The notes under the pieces are model-generated. The model saw only the letters and a list, made by a program, of their open reading frames with translations, was not told the DNA's origin and ran no database searches. From the NCBI GenBank assembly GCA_964036195.1, contig OZ038452.1, positions 29,275,785 to 29,339,784 of the forward strand: DNA of 64,000 nt, in the 5' to 3' direction. The position numbers and the translations under genes are program-made. Origin of the DNA: Sphaerolaimus hirsutus. Lineage: Eukaryota; Nematoda; Chromadorea; Monhysterida; Sphaerolaimidae. Below are positions 1 to 10,600 of the stretch, in pieces (within the stretch, counting starts at the first letter, position 1; the number at the start of each line of letters is the position of its first letter).

Positions 1-99
1 CCGCTCAATCAAGCAATCTGTCAAATTGCTCAATCTGTCAAACGCGACCCTCTCTAATTGTGCAACCACCAGAGAAAAACACAAAACAAAAAACCGACG

Positions 100-330
100 T
101 AACAAAGCGATCTAGCTATCTGGAGCGATTTTTCAGAAATTATACCCAATTTTTTTGAAAATCACTTTTTTTCATACCTTTCTATATGTTTTCACCTCCA
201 AAATCACTAGTTCATGAGTCTAGCTGCCTATTTTCAGCTATTTTTAGTTCTGCAGGTTCTTATAAACCTACCGGTAGGTATTTTGTGAAAAATAGCAAAA
301 TAAAATGCGACCCTCCCTATTGACGCGACC
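100..330. repeat. Degenerate copy of the CAGGGGTCTCC (family A) element interior
   Basis: The words CTATCTGGAGCGATTTTTCAG, an AAAATCACTAGTTC stretch and a run resembling the interior of the intact copies at 3760-4262 and 45453-45956 are present. No terminal repeats are visible here, so this is a fragment. The surrounding 1-620 contains no convincing coding exon. Confidence 0.5.
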
Positions 331-626
331 CCTCCAATAGTGTGATCCCTAAAAATGTGGTGAAAACAATAATGTGACAGGCATATTAATAGAGTATTTA
401 CAGTAAATTCTGTAAATACACAAAAAAATCCTGGGGGGCTGGCTATTTCGTGGTGTAGAAGGAAGAATAAAGAGAAAAATTGATAAAAGCAGGTGAAAAA
501 TAGCTTTAAAAAGTATATAGGCAAATATAAAACAAATCCCACCAAAGTCATGAATGTTTGACAAAAGCCGATATACATAATAAGTCGACATAAAACTGAT
601 ATTTTTGTCAGAAATCACCACTTATA

Positions 627-1142
627 ATGCTATCCCATGGCTCCACAGCCATTCTATGGCTATATATAACATCACAAAGTACTGCCACTCGTCTAATATA
701 CCTGTATATGTTGACCCATAACCATATCTGGGAGCTTTTGAAAAAAATGGTTTTATTTTTAAAAAAACCGGTGTTGTTGAAAAAACAGTTTTTTCCACCC
801 CCAGTATTTACATTTACTCAAAAAATCCATATACTTGAGTACTGTGTAAATATGTTTGTTTCCTCTGAAAGAAAGTACCCACACTCACCTTTATGCATAC
901 CTTTTTCAAGTACTCAAGTACAGAAAATATATTTTGGGTAGGCTTATATATTGGCTTCTCACAGCATATAGAAGGGAAAAAGGAAGAAAAAAGCTTAAAG
1001 TAGTGAAAAGACATCAATCTTTTGTATAGCAAATACATATACAGTCAAGAGTAGCTGAAAATTGGCAAACGCAGATAAACAAGTGAATTTAAACGTGAAT
1101 ATGGGCAAAAAGGTATGAAAATTAGCGATTTTGAGTCAAAAT
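627..1142. other. Non-coding region with 'actcaagtac' words, then family A interior
   Basis: No credible gene. Inverted copies of an ACTCAAGTAC-like word lie around 830 and 910, as in the subterminal arrays of family C elements. From about 960 the sequence matches family A interior (AGAAGGGAAAAAGGAAGAAAAA, GCGATTTTGAGT), which is then interrupted by the insertion at 1143. Confidence 0.4.
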
Positions 1143-2787
1143 CAAGGATGTATCCAGCAGAGTTGCAAAAGTGTATTTACACTTACCCAAAATACCTGGG
1201 TAAATGGGTAAACTCGACGGACATTATGGAAGTCAATGCTCTACGGGATTTTCGTACAACTGCGTATATTCGTAGTTGGCACTCGTCCAAGTTACCGTTT
1301 GAGAGAATGTTGCCCAGTATGAAAGATGCAGGATTTCTGTCTGCGTCACCAAAAATGGCTGCGGAATGCGATTAAGCGAACGCAATTGGTCGCTAATGGC
1401 GGCGCACACACGAGTTGACACACATGTTGATTAAATTGGATACCGCGGTCATTTTCGTTGACGAGAGCGGAAATCTAGCGTCTTTTACCTCATTCGTATT
1501 CAACGCAAAGGTAACTTGGACACACTGGGAAGTTCATACGTTCTTTTTTGAAGGAATTCGTCGAGACTGCGACGATAAGATCCGACCTAAGACCTTACAA
1601 TCTGACTTTCTATAACGATTTGTCTATCAAACTCATCTCGTTCTCGCATAAAAAGTTGGATTGAATCAAAAGTATCGTGAACCGAATGGAATCCGTCCAT
1701 TCAAGTTCGAATTAAAAAAGATACGTCATTGGTAACCAAGGGCCGAATACCTGATTCGTTTCATGTCTGCCGAGTTTATTTATATTTACACTTACACTTA
1801 CACTTTCATAAAATACCTGTACACTTTTTTTACACTTTTCTGGGCAAAATACCCGGGTACAGAAAGTGTATTTTTTTCATTCAGATGGCCCCGTTTTATG
1901 CTTTTGAGAAAGCATAAAACAGGTTCATGTACCAAAAAAAACTGCACAGTGCACATATGCAGTTATGCATTGAATGTAGAAAATATGGCGAATGTGTAAA
2001 CTAGCACTATCTCTGACCTTTGAACAGTACTCATAGTATTCTACAGTTTCATCATACTTGTGTAAAAAGGACAATATCAATTTTAATTCACCAGCTGGAC
2101 ACAAAGTCGACTGTCTTTTGCATTGATATTTGCTGCATGTACATTCTTGCATTTAAACAGTGTGTATCACATTGCTTTATCAGTAAAATATCAACAATGA
2201 AAAAGTGCCATTATTAGGCAACTTCATACCACTAAATTTGTTACAGTCTGAAATGTTTCATAATTGGCAGTAAAATGTGAAATAATGAATGACAATGATA
2301 GATGAATTTATCTAAAGGTGAAAACAGCGGTGTTTTCTAATGCTCAACAGTGAGAGCTCTTTCTAAAAAAAATTTTACACTTACACTTTTTTACACTTTC
2401 CTGGGTATTTTAAAAATACCTTACACTTTTGGTATCCATACTTAAAATTTGAAAGTGTATTTATGCTTACACTTACACTTTCCAAAAATACCAGTATTTG
2501 AACAACTCTGGTATCCAGGGGGTTGGCACGGGGGCTGCAGCCTCCCCCTGTTCCCAGGGTTGGACCTGAAAAACACAGGGAAAATCAACTTTTGGTAGCA
2601 ATTTTCAAGGTGTGATGTAAAAATTTTTGCATCCAAGTGCACATTTTTCCATCACACAGAGGTACAAAAATCAGCCCTGTAATCCCAATTCTCCATCACA
2701 TTATAGGTAAAATTTTAGTGGGGGCTTAGCCCCCCCCCCCCGTTCACTGGGCTCCATACACAAGCAGCCCCCAATAAAAAATCCTGC
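1143..2787. mobile_element. hAT-like family B element (CAAGGAYGTAGCC), carrying a nested family C element
   Basis: The left end CAAGGATGTATCCAG matches the ends of complete family B copies at 41685 and 46370. The right part (2511-2787) has their G-rich/C-rich interior. Flanking octamers GTCAAAAT (1135-1142) and ATCAAAAT (2788-2795) look like an 8-bp TSD inside a family A copy, whose sequence resumes after 2795. The right terminal repeat is degenerate, so the end is less certain than the left. Confidence 0.55.
1158..2510. mobile_element. hAT-like family C element (CAGAGTTG...CAACTCTG), 1353 bp
   Basis: It begins CAGAGTTGCAAAAGTG and ends with the inverse CAACTCTG. It is flanked by a perfect 8-bp duplication GTATCCAG (1150-1157 and 2511-2518), so both ends are firm. 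Subterminal regions are arrays of TTTACACTTACAC words in opposite orientations. Small ORFs inside (for example 1415-1615 on the plus strand) show no recognisable domain, so it is taken as non-autonomous. Confidence 0.9.
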
Positions 2788-2795
2788 ATCAAAAT

Positions 2796-3500
2796 TCAGG
2801 CAAAATTTCTCAAATACTCACTTTTATGTTTTCAGGCAAAAAAAAGTATTTTTCTCATGTTTGAGTAAATGAATAAAATTCTACTTTACATTTTCTGTAC
2901 TCAGGGGGGAGTAAAAATTAAATACTTTAAATACACATTTACTTCAGTACTTTTAACAAAAACTTTTAAACTCTGAAAAAAGTGCAGTACTTTTAAGAAC
3001 TCTGTATTGACTCTGTAAGAATTGACAGCTGGCTGATTTGGAAGGTGCAGGTGAAAGTAGCCGAAAATTTACTTTAAGGATAGATAGCTGACCAGCCTCC
3101 AGGAGGAAGAGATAGCTGGAGCATTTGGGGGAAATGGGGGTTGTATACGGAGCCAAGTGGATGGGGGGAGCACCCTCCTCACATTTAGCCCTATAAAAGC
3201 AGAATGGTGTTATGGTGCTGGTGCCATGTGTAGGTGCTGCGCCGTGGATGGATTGGCATTGGTGCCAAAATGCGCTTATTTATGAATTTCAGGGGTATCC
3301 CACTGGGGCTGGGGAGGGGGCTAACCCCCCCTCCCAAATCCACCAGCTATCTATCTGTTCTGGAGGCCGCTCAGCTATCTGTCTATCCCAGAGGCAAAAG
3401 TTTTGGCTACTATCCCCTAATCCACCCCCCACCAAATCGTCCAGCTATCTATCTATCTGATCCCCTTTTCACTCAAAATCGTTGATTTTCATATCATTTT
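2796..3500. repeat. Family A interior with embedded family C fragment
   Basis: 2820-3003 resembles the reverse complement of the family C element at 15657-16162 and ends AGTACTTTTAAGAACTCTG. 3030-3500 is family A interior (GATAGATAGCTGACC, then CTATCTATCTGTTCTGG in the other orientation). No gene seen. Confidence 0.45.
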
Positions 3501-3565
3501 GTAGTGTTACACCTTCAAAATCGCAGATTTTGCCTATATGCCTGTTTATATACCATTCTCGAAAT

Positions 3566-4400
3566 AACCCCCCCCCCCCAGTTGAGTGTACAGAGAATGT
3601 ACATGGCAAAACTGCGGTTTGTGACCTGGCAATGCAGAATATATGTTAAAAACAATGACTGTGTTATGTTAGAACAGGGTTTACACAATCTACATACTAA
3701 AATGTGTATAGACTCTTATACATGGTGCTTATTGTTGCATTTTTTAGGTCTGTGTACGTCAGTGGTATTCTAGTTTTCGGCCCTCCGGGGGGTTGGATAG
3801 ATAGCGAATCGCTCCTCCGGAGGGATAGATAGCTGAAAATTTTTGCTGGGGGGGTTTGGCTTAAGGGGGGGGGGTTCGCGGGGGTTCAATATATAGGCAT
3901 AGAAGGGAGAAAAAGAAGAAAAATCACTAAAAGTAGGTGAAAAATGGCTAAAATTGGGTATATAAGGACATATAGTACTAAAAATAGCTCAAAATAGGCA
4001 GTTAGATGCACGAACTAGTGATTTTGGAGGTGCAAATCTATATATAGGTATGAAAAATAGCGATTTTGAGTGAAAATTGGGGTATAGTTTCACAAAAATC
4101 ACTCCAGATAGGTAGATAGCTGGCCGATTTGGGGGGGGTTTAGGGGATAGTAGCCTAAAATTTTGCCTCCAGGATAGATAAATAGCTGAGAGCGGCCTCT
4201 GGGATAGATAGATAGCTGGGCGATTTGGGGGGGGGTAACCCCCCCCCCCTTTCCTACCCCTGGTGTATGTTACAAACAACAAATTAGTACTGTCAGTGCG
4301 AAAAATTTCTGGTGAAGTAATAAGCCCCCCCCGCTCAAATAACCCCCCTCAAAATTTCAACTATGAAAAAATAAACCCCCTGGGGGTATTTTGAGGAAAT
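3566..4400. mobile_element. TA-flanked family G element, interrupted by a family A element
   Basis: The two halves (3566-3759 and 4263-4400) together give the standard family G interior: GTTTGTGACCTGGCAATGCAG, then a GTGTTATGTTAGAACAGGG stretch, a TTATTGTTGCAT stretch, then C-rich words ending GGGGGTATTTTGAGGAAATA. Other copies occur at 15553, 27000, 28942, 38744 and 59934. Confidence 0.7.
3760..4262. mobile_element. hAT-like family A element, 503 bp
   Basis: The left end CAGTGGTATTCTAGTTTT is a decayed CAGGGGTCTCC-type terminus and the right end is CCTACCCCTG. It is flanked by GTGTACGT (3752-3759) and GTGTATGT (4263-4270), a 7/8 8-bp duplication. The interior holds inverted GATAGATAGCTG / CTATCTATC words and G-runs. 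No coding capacity. Confidence 0.85.
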
Positions 4401-4559
4401 ATGGTGTAGTTATCTCTTATTTTAATTGAAAATTGCTCAATAAACTTTACTATGTGTTATATGTTTCTGTATTCTCCAATAAAAAAACTTAGTTTTGAGT
4501 TTTTGAGTTTCTGTGTAAAACAAATTTAAAATTTAAAATTTTGTGTTTTTGCCATTGTT

Positions 4560-5072
4560 GAGCATGGTCAAAAACGTGTGTCGAAGTCTCGGCTTACATC
4601 AGCTTAACGAGTTCAGCCATCATAAATCCGACAGCAAAAATGGAATCTACAGGAATTCCTGATCATTACAAGTGTTCAATGGATCAAATCGGTTGAGAAA
4701 TGAGTGAGATGTGGATCACAAAAAAAATTGTCGGAGTCATGAAAATCGGCCTCTGTAGCGAGGCTGATCTGCAAAACTCCGACAAACTTGAACTTCACTT
4801 ACAGGCGTGACTCAAATTTGTCGTCACAAGCTGTGAACGAGCTATGCTTGTGACGACATTCTATAAGTGACGTCACCTATTTACATGTAAAATGTTTACA
4901 AAATTTGCATTATTGTATATCAAAATTTATCGAGGCTGATTTTACATGTGTGACAACCAAATTTATCGAGGCCGATTGGTCGTCACACATATAAAATTAC
5001 CAATTTTTGTCAAAAAATGTCTGTGACGACACAAAATTTTGGTCTGCACCAAAAATCCGTGTAAACAGGGCC
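4560..5072. repeat. Non-coding repeat with palindromic GTCGTCACA words; terminal-like GTGTAAACAGGGCC
   Basis: Contains inverted TTGTCGGAG...CTCCGAC, repeated TTTATCGAGGC and GACGACA words, and ends GTGTAAACAGGGCC directly at the start of the left inverted repeat of the RT unit. A similar GTGTAGTGTAAAAGGGGCC lies just outside the right repeat (15263-15293). It may be an older DNA-transposon end into which, or beside which, the RT unit sits. Confidence 0.45.
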
Positions 5073-5228
5073 TAATATATAATTCAATTCCTTAATCGTG
5101 TCCAATACTGAGTGTTATCAGCCACAACTAGAGCGAATTGAAAAATTCAATTTTTATCATTTCACGTCATCATCATTTCACGTCACAGTGTCAGGGAACA
5201 AATTTGACATTTCACGTCAGACTATTGC
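5073..5228 (+). repeat. Left terminal inverted repeat of the RT unit
   Basis: Matches 15099-15242 in reverse complement: TAATATATAATTCAATT is a diverged outer part, followed by an identical 58-bp core, then TTTCACGTCA-type repeats, ending GTCAGACTATTGC. An ORF starting with GTG runs out of this repeat at both ends of the unit, which is why two different predicted proteins share a first stretch. I regard it as untranslated. Confidence 0.85.
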
Positions 5229-5269
5229 TTGCAATACAATACAATACAATACAAGATTTTATTTTGGAG

Positions 5270-6298
5270 TGAGATCACATGCTTTTGTCGATTTCTACCT
5301 CTCGCTTCGCATGAGTTTTCTCTGCGGCCCGGCATTTTCAGTTGCACGCCGCTCCTGCTGTAAAGGAAATATAACATGCATAAAAGGTTTTTATGTTTAC
5401 CGTGCTGAAATTGAACGCGTAAGGTAAAACATGCCCATATTCAAAGTACGAAAAGATAAGCCCCATTAAGTTTACTGCTAGGTTCAATTGTGAGGACACC
5501 TGTTCTCACCTCTCGCACCTATTCACAATATATTTTACTCGCACTGTTTGTTACCTCGAAAAACTTCCTCAAAATGCTGCCTTTATACCGCATTACACCA
5601 GTTTTTTCTGGCTATGCCCCTAAGGTTCATAATTTTACTGTCGATTACCTCAAAAATGAATGTCGCCTTGAGATTTTAATTTCGGAACCGATCAATGATG
5701 TGTTTGTTCCATCAGGGATAGAGATTCACGGAAATTGCACGCAGTCTGTATTTTTACATGTCTCTCTTGTAAATCCTTACTGAAACCCACTTACCACCCA
5801 GCGCACAGGTAGTGATGTATACAGCTCGCGGTACCCACGTTGGATGTGTTGTTGAGCATGCAGAGCTCGCGCAGGACGTTCAAGCTGCCAGCAGTCTGCA
5901 GGTATACGAAAGAATATATATCATTTTTTGATGCTAAAAAATAATACATGTCGACATTTGGCATAAAATGTTTTATTTCATTTAAAAAGTGTGTTACGTA
6001 GATAAGTTTAATGTTTTGAATTTTTTTAAGTGATATTTTATCTTATCATATTTTCCTCCCACAGATGCCACCTGCTCAAATAAGCAGCCCGATATATGGT
6101 ACGCATGACCGCGTGGCATACGTAGGTCACCTTTTGCTAATTATGTTGCTAGCTTAAAATATCTAATCGATCTCACCCCAGGGTACACATGTCATGGCTC
6201 CATATATGCTGTTTTCTCCTCGCACTATCTACCCAGTAGTTTGCCGCGCCGTCCCACTGAAACGCGTCGCCGAAACTGTAAAGACATATGACGGATAA
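5270..6298 (+). CDS. Unrecognised small intron-containing gene of the RT unit, convergent to the RT gene
   Basis: I do not recognise the product. Exon-like pieces with splice signals are: an exon ending CGTAAG at 5423 (donor GTAAAAC); an exon from about 5482 to 5768 encoding MLPLYRITPVFSGYAP and ISEPINDVFVPSGIEI-like sequence; a 40-nt intron (5769-5808, GTAAAT...CACAG); an exon 5809-5901 encoding ARGTHVGCVVEHAELAQ; an intron 5902-6064; a short exon 6065-6098; an intron 6099-6181; and a last exon to about 6291 or 6298 depending on frame. Phases agree for the middle exons but not between the first two, and these introns do contain stops, unlike those of the opposing gene. It starts just inside the left inverted repeat, mirroring the gene that starts at the right one. 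Confidence 0.4.
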
Positions 6299-6559
6299 AT
6301 CGTAAATGTTGGTGTTACACAAGAATGTGTGTCAATTTTTTAGTGTTTAACGAAAATTACCGCCTGTCACGTCACGCCTAGTTTTGCTCAAGTGAACATG
6401 CCAGCTGAAGCTTCACAGGAACATATATATTGAGCGATCAAGTGTATCTGGAAAGTTGTCCAGATTTCCCAATAATCACCCATAATTTCCCGTATATATC
6501 TCACACCTGACATATTTCACAACAGCAAAGCTATCCATGTTGCGACTGGTAATTTGTAT
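6299..6559. other. Convergent intergenic segment inside the RT unit
   Basis: Lies between the 3' ends of the plus-strand gene and the minus-strand RT ORF. No AATAAA on the relevant strands, no repeat and no ORF of interest seen. Confidence 0.4.
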
Positions 6560-9500
6560 TCACACATTCACGTTTTCCACCAACCAAGACAACCCAATCA
6601 GAAACATGTCATTTATCATCACTTTATGTTTGTTACAAATTTTGGAACTCAGCCAATTTTTGGAATTCACGCAGTTATATACACATTTTGTATCTAAAAT
6701 TTTTTTTCTATGTGTATCAAGATGTTTACATATGTATAGGGTATGTAAAACCCCCCCTATAACCTTAACTGGAAACTCGCTGCATTTCTCACATATTTTT
6801 TTACCATTCGCTCCATATTGTCTTATCGCATTGTGTCTTGCTCCAAACCACGTTAGGGCATTGTATGGTAGATTAATTGGGTGAAGTTGCTCACCAATGT
6901 CATCTCTAAGTGAGGCAATTTTTTGATGTTTTACTTCTTGAACGCATTTAGCATGTCTACGTTTTCTAATTGATAATTTTATATTTATCTTGGATAGCAT
7001 TCTAAGTGCGGTCACTGTTGTATCTGTATAACCGGCACTCTCAATGTATCGCCTACAGATCCTGTTTAGCCCCCCCAGCTTAGAAACATTATTTAAATTA
7101 TTCTCCACAGTAAGGGCCCTTTTTATCAGTCTTGTATCACTTAACCTTGTCACATAATTGTAGTAGGTAAGTGTCATCTGATGATATCTATCTGAAGGTA
7201 ACTCCCCACCTAGATCTATCAACAGGCTCGATGTGCTTGTACTACATGGTAAATGTAGACACTTTTTGATTGTTTGCCAATATATTCTATCCAGTTCAAC
7301 TAGCTGTTTTAGGCTCGCCCCTGTCACTTCTAGACCGTACATGGATGCTGGCTCTATATAGCTTTTAAATGCCATTTTACTATACAGAGCTGGTTTGGTG
7401 GTATTAGATGAGGACAACACAGCTAAGGAGCTGTGACGTAGCATTTTAGACAGAGCCATCTTTCGATGCTTTTCGAATGGATCAATCTCAGATGTCAGAG
7501 TTATCCCTAAATATTTAGTTTCATTTTCTTCTATTATATTTTGAATTTTTTTCTCACTTGTAAAGCCAAGTCCCCACAATTTACTGGTCGCTTGGACCCC
7601 CCAGCGCAATATATGAGATTTATCCTTATTTATAGATACATTCCAATCCCATGCCCAATGGGTGAATGTATCCATAAGATGTTGCAAATCTCTATCATTA
7701 TTTGCTAGTAAAACTATGTCATCTGCAAAAAAAAGCCCTGGCAATCTAGGTTGTGACAGACCTAATTTTGCACCTCGGCCCGTTTCAAGTAGCTTGCCTG
7801 CCAAATCATGCATGTATATTGCATATAAGGTTGGACTTAAAGCACAACCTTGTGCCACCCCTATCGGGTATTCCATTTCGTCGGATACAAAATCATCATA
7901 AGTCATTTTAACTGAGATGTTCTGGTATGCCGATGTTACGGCTGTAACAAATTTAGTTGGAATACCCATACTTCGCATTTTATACCACAATTTTTCTCTA
8001 TCAACTCTATCAAATGCCTTAACCGCATCTACAAAACATGTCACAAATTTGTTGCCATTGCATAAGGCATAGTGGTGACAACAGCGAAGTATCTGTACGT
8101 TGTCACACGTACGTCTATGAGGCCTAAACCCCCCTTGAAGTTCTGTAAAAACATCCAAATTTTCACAAATATGCATTAGTCTGTCATTGAGCATTGACAT
8201 GTAGAGTTTTTTAACGTTACAACTTATACCTAGTGTCCGATAATTTTTCATGTCTGATTTACTCCCCTTTTTGTGTAAAAGAACCATTTTACATATTTTA
8301 GCCTCATTTGGTATTTCAGTTCCTGACAGCCAGGTGTTGTAAATTGCAAGAAGTGCCTCCCTACCTGATAGAGGCAAGTGTTTTAACATTTCATGATAAA
8401 TGTCTGTTGTTCCTGGGGATTTATTGTTTTTTAGTTGTTTAAGACATTTCTCAAGTTCACACATGCTAAATGGTTCAACAAGTGCCTCAGTATCCAGATC
8501 CGGAATTACATTTGATACAGAGGGAAGTTCTGTTGCTCCTGGGTTTGGAGCAATCACAATATCCCAAACACTGCGCATTTCGATATTCATTTTTTCCTGA
8601 GTATCCACTTCATTGCCAGCACTGTCTTTTATCTGTGCGGGGGCTGATTTTTCATGCCAGTTTTTATTGATATGTTTGTACACTGTAATCAATTCCTTAC
8701 CCTTATGTTCATTTAGTTTCTCAATAAGGGCATCTTTTCTTTTTTTATTTAACGACCTTTTTTCCTTATTTAGTTGCCATTTCAATTTATCAATTTCCCC
8801 CCGAATGTTAATACAGTTATTCCCACCTAGCTTACGGCGGAGTTTACTTATTTTCCGGTGAATTTTTTTTATCACCCTTGGAATAGCTACTTTAGGCACT
8901 TGTACACATAATCTATCCTTTGTTGCATTTTCTGCAGCTATTTTTACCCCAGATAAAAAGTCATGATAATTCGACATATTGGTATCATTAATGATTTTTG
9001 TAAAGATACCCCACTCTTCTCCTCGAGGTTTTTTTAGCCTAGATTGAATAACCTTAGGTTCGGGGTATTTATTTACATGAATCATCATTGCATGATGGTC
9101 TGAGATCAATGGACAGGCACTTCCATATGTATCAATTTCCCCCCAGATACTGTCGCCGTAAATATTAGTAAAACACAAATCAATTATAGTTTTACAATTT
9201 TTCCTTTCAAAAGTCCACGGAGAGGCAAAGTATCTGTTTAGTAGTATTGGATCTCTCGCTGCTATCCAGTCTCGAATAATTTTGCCATTTGCATTGATCT
9301 CAGATGTATTTCCCGCTATACCAAACAAATCATTACCAATGTGGCCGTTGAAATCCCCCATGATTATGATATTTTCGTGATTTCGCGTACACTTATCATA
9401 CAATTTGCCTAGTTCTGTCAGTATTTCTATATTTTTTCTCAAGATTAGCCGAGATTTACGCACTTTGGAGTTATTTTCCAAATAACATGTAACCAGGTAA

Positions 9501-9565
9501 TATTTACACCCTCCGGTTTCAATAATAGTACCCTTGATATTTGATGAGTACTCAAAGGTAACCAA
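6560..9565 (-). CDS. Non-LTR (LINE-type) endonuclease-reverse transcriptase, main ORF
   Basis: The 1001-residue ORF holds the C-terminal part of an exonuclease/endonuclease/phosphatase domain (IIIMGDFNGHIG at 66-77, PLISDHHAM at 152-160, with the expected Asp/Asn and Asp-His). A complete RT follows: KGSKSDMKNYRTLG (433-446), QGGFRPHRRTCDN (477-489), motif A FVDAVKAFDRV (511-521), motif B GVAQGCALSP (569-578), motif C LFFADDIVLL (611-620) with both catalytic Asp, and SINKDKSHIL (644-653). A Cys/His cluster (ICEKC, YICKH, DTH) near the C terminus resembles the LINE ORF2 zinc knuckle. The listed start is internal: the endonuclease N terminus lies in another frame at 9586-9926, separated by a one-base shift near 9600. 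RT catalytic residues are intact. The product would copy RNA at a nicked chromosomal target. Confidence 0.92.
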   Translation of the reverse strand: MVTFEYSSNIKGTIIETGGCKYYLVTCYLENNSKVRKSRLILRKNIEILTELGKLYDKCTRNHENIIIMGDFNGHIGNDLFGIAGNTSEINANGKIIRDWIAARDPILLNRYFASPWTFERKNCKTIIDLCFTNIYGDSIWGEIDTYGSACPLISDHHAMMIHVNKYPEPKVIQSRLKKPRGEEWGIFTKIINDTNMSNYHDFLSGVKIAAENATKDRLCVQVPKVAIPRVIKKIHRKISKLRRKLGGNNCINIRGEIDKLKWQLNKEKRSLNKKRKDALIEKLNEHKGKELITVYKHINKNWHEKSAPAQIKDSAGNEVDTQEKMNIEMRSVWDIVIAPNPGATELPSVSNVIPDLDTEALVEPFSMCELEKCLKQLKNNKSPGTTDIYHEMLKHLPLSGREALLAIYNTWLSGTEIPNEAKICKMVLLHKKGSKSDMKNYRTLGISCNVKKLYMSMLNDRLMHICENLDVFTELQGGFRPHRRTCDNVQILRCCHHYALCNGNKFVTCFVDAVKAFDRVDREKLWYKMRSMGIPTKFVTAVTSAYQNISVKMTYDDFVSDEMEYPIGVAQGCALSPTLYAIYMHDLAGKLLETGRGAKLGLSQPRLPGLFFADDIVLLANNDRDLQHLMDTFTHWAWDWNVSINKDKSHILRWGVQATSKLWGLGFTSEKKIQNIIEENETKYLGITLTSEIDPFEKHRKMALSKMLRHSSLAVLSSSNTTKPALYSKMAFKSYIEPASMYGLEVTGASLKQLVELDRIYWQTIKKCLHLPCSTSTSSLLIDLGGELPSDRYHQMTLTYYNYVTRLSDTRLIKRALTVENNLNNVSKLGGLNRICRRYIESAGYTDTTVTALRMLSKINIKLSIRKRRHAKCVQEVKHQKIASLRDDIGEQLHPINLPYNALTWFGARHNAIRQYGANGKKICEKCSEFPVKVIGGVLHTLYICKHLDTHRKKILDTKCVYNCVNSKNWLSSKICNKHKVMINDMFLIGLSWLVENVNV

Positions 9566-9585
9566 TTTGTATTTTATATCCCTTT

Positions 9586-9938
9586 TTATATAAATCGAGA
9601 TGCCTCCACACCTGTTTTGTAGCTGTGTGACGATTCGTATCCGGGAATTTCTATAGCATCTGTTGCGCAGCGGAAGTGAGTCTCAACGAAACATAAAATA
9701 GCACATTTAGTATTTTGGACAGCTGCCAAAACCTCTTCACATTTCCATCTCAAATGTCTAGCGTTTTGGTAAAGTATTGTTAAGGGAATTGTTAACCCTG
9801 CTGTAGGTATTGGTTCGAGATTATCAAACAATCCATCGCCTGTATTTATTCCGCGTGTTTCTCCAAACAGTATAAAAAAAATGGCTAGAAAGAGCCACAA
9901 ACGCAAACCCGAAGTGCACCCTGTGTAACGACCGAAGG
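9586..9938 (-). CDS. N-terminal part of the APE-type endonuclease, frameshifted from the RT ORF
   Basis: Encodes LTILYQNARHLRWKCEEV, a short hydrophobic helix and CAILCFVETHF, the first strands of the EEP fold including the catalytic Glu in VETHF. It ends after SYKTG. The next residues of the domain, CGGISIYIKRDIKYKL, are read one frame back and run straight into the downstream ORF. One missing base in the GGTGTGG stretch (9600-9612) would explain it. A splice acceptor (TTACACAG at about 9922-9929) precedes this frame, so it is probably the 5' part of an exon. A hydrophobic FLAIFFILFG stretch precedes the catalytic domain. Confidence 0.75.
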
Positions 9939-10600
9939 ATTACTGCGTGCTACAAAACCACAAAACTTACACACGAAAACAGCCATACAAAGATTCAAGG
10001 GATCTATCTCAAAAGGTTTGAGAATATATATTTGTGCTCCCGAATTATTTTCGCATGCTAGAAAAAAATTAAATATATTAAAGAATGCTCCAAAGACTGA
10101 TGCAACAAATCCCTTTGTATCATTGTATGGCAGTTTAATAACTCGATAAAGTAAGATGACGGTAAAAAAACCCCACAGATAGCACGCATATAAAAATTGG
10201 CTTTGTGCCAACGTTCTAGTAACGGGGTTCACTGCTGGCGGGCAAAGTGCTGGCTCAGTGGTAGCGTGTTTGCGGGGGTCCGTTGCACACTGCTTGGGGG
10301 TCCTGTCACGCGTCCGCCTCGATTTCCCTGTAAGATGAGTAATATATCTAGATGTATGGGGAGGTTGTGAAGGTGATTTAGTAACCCACATTTTCAACAA
10401 CTCTTTGCGGATCAGGTAGCTTATCACAGAGTTGCCCACACGAGATGTATGGAGCCCATCGCGGCATAACATTTGCAAAAATGCATCAGTTTCTGTGTCA
10501 CAAAACATGTCATCATGGTGCTCACGCAAAAACAACATTAATGGCAAAATGACAAAATCACAGAACGATTCCGCCACCAAATCATTCAACGCACACTCCA
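9927..10600 (-). CDS. C-terminal part of the SGNH-hydrolase domain (after a -1 shift) and linker
   Basis: This frame is entered from the upstream ORF by a -1 step at 10601-10607. It encodes LNDLVAESFCDFVILPL and then RDGLHTSRVGNSVISYL, a typical SGNH block V (Asp-x-x-His) with its trailing helix. SGNH esterase domains are known in ORF1 proteins of CR1- and L2-type LINEs. The distal part (about 9930-10300) is AT-rich and hydrophobic. It ends at the TTACACAG acceptor, so part of it is probably intron; I could not place the donor with confidence. Confidence 0.6.

Noticed and set aside
5098-5427. Plus-strand ORF beginning with the same residues as the giant minus-strand ORF
   Set aside because: The shared start is a GTG inside the terminal inverted repeat read outward-in at both ends. 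It reflects the repeat, not a duplicated protein.
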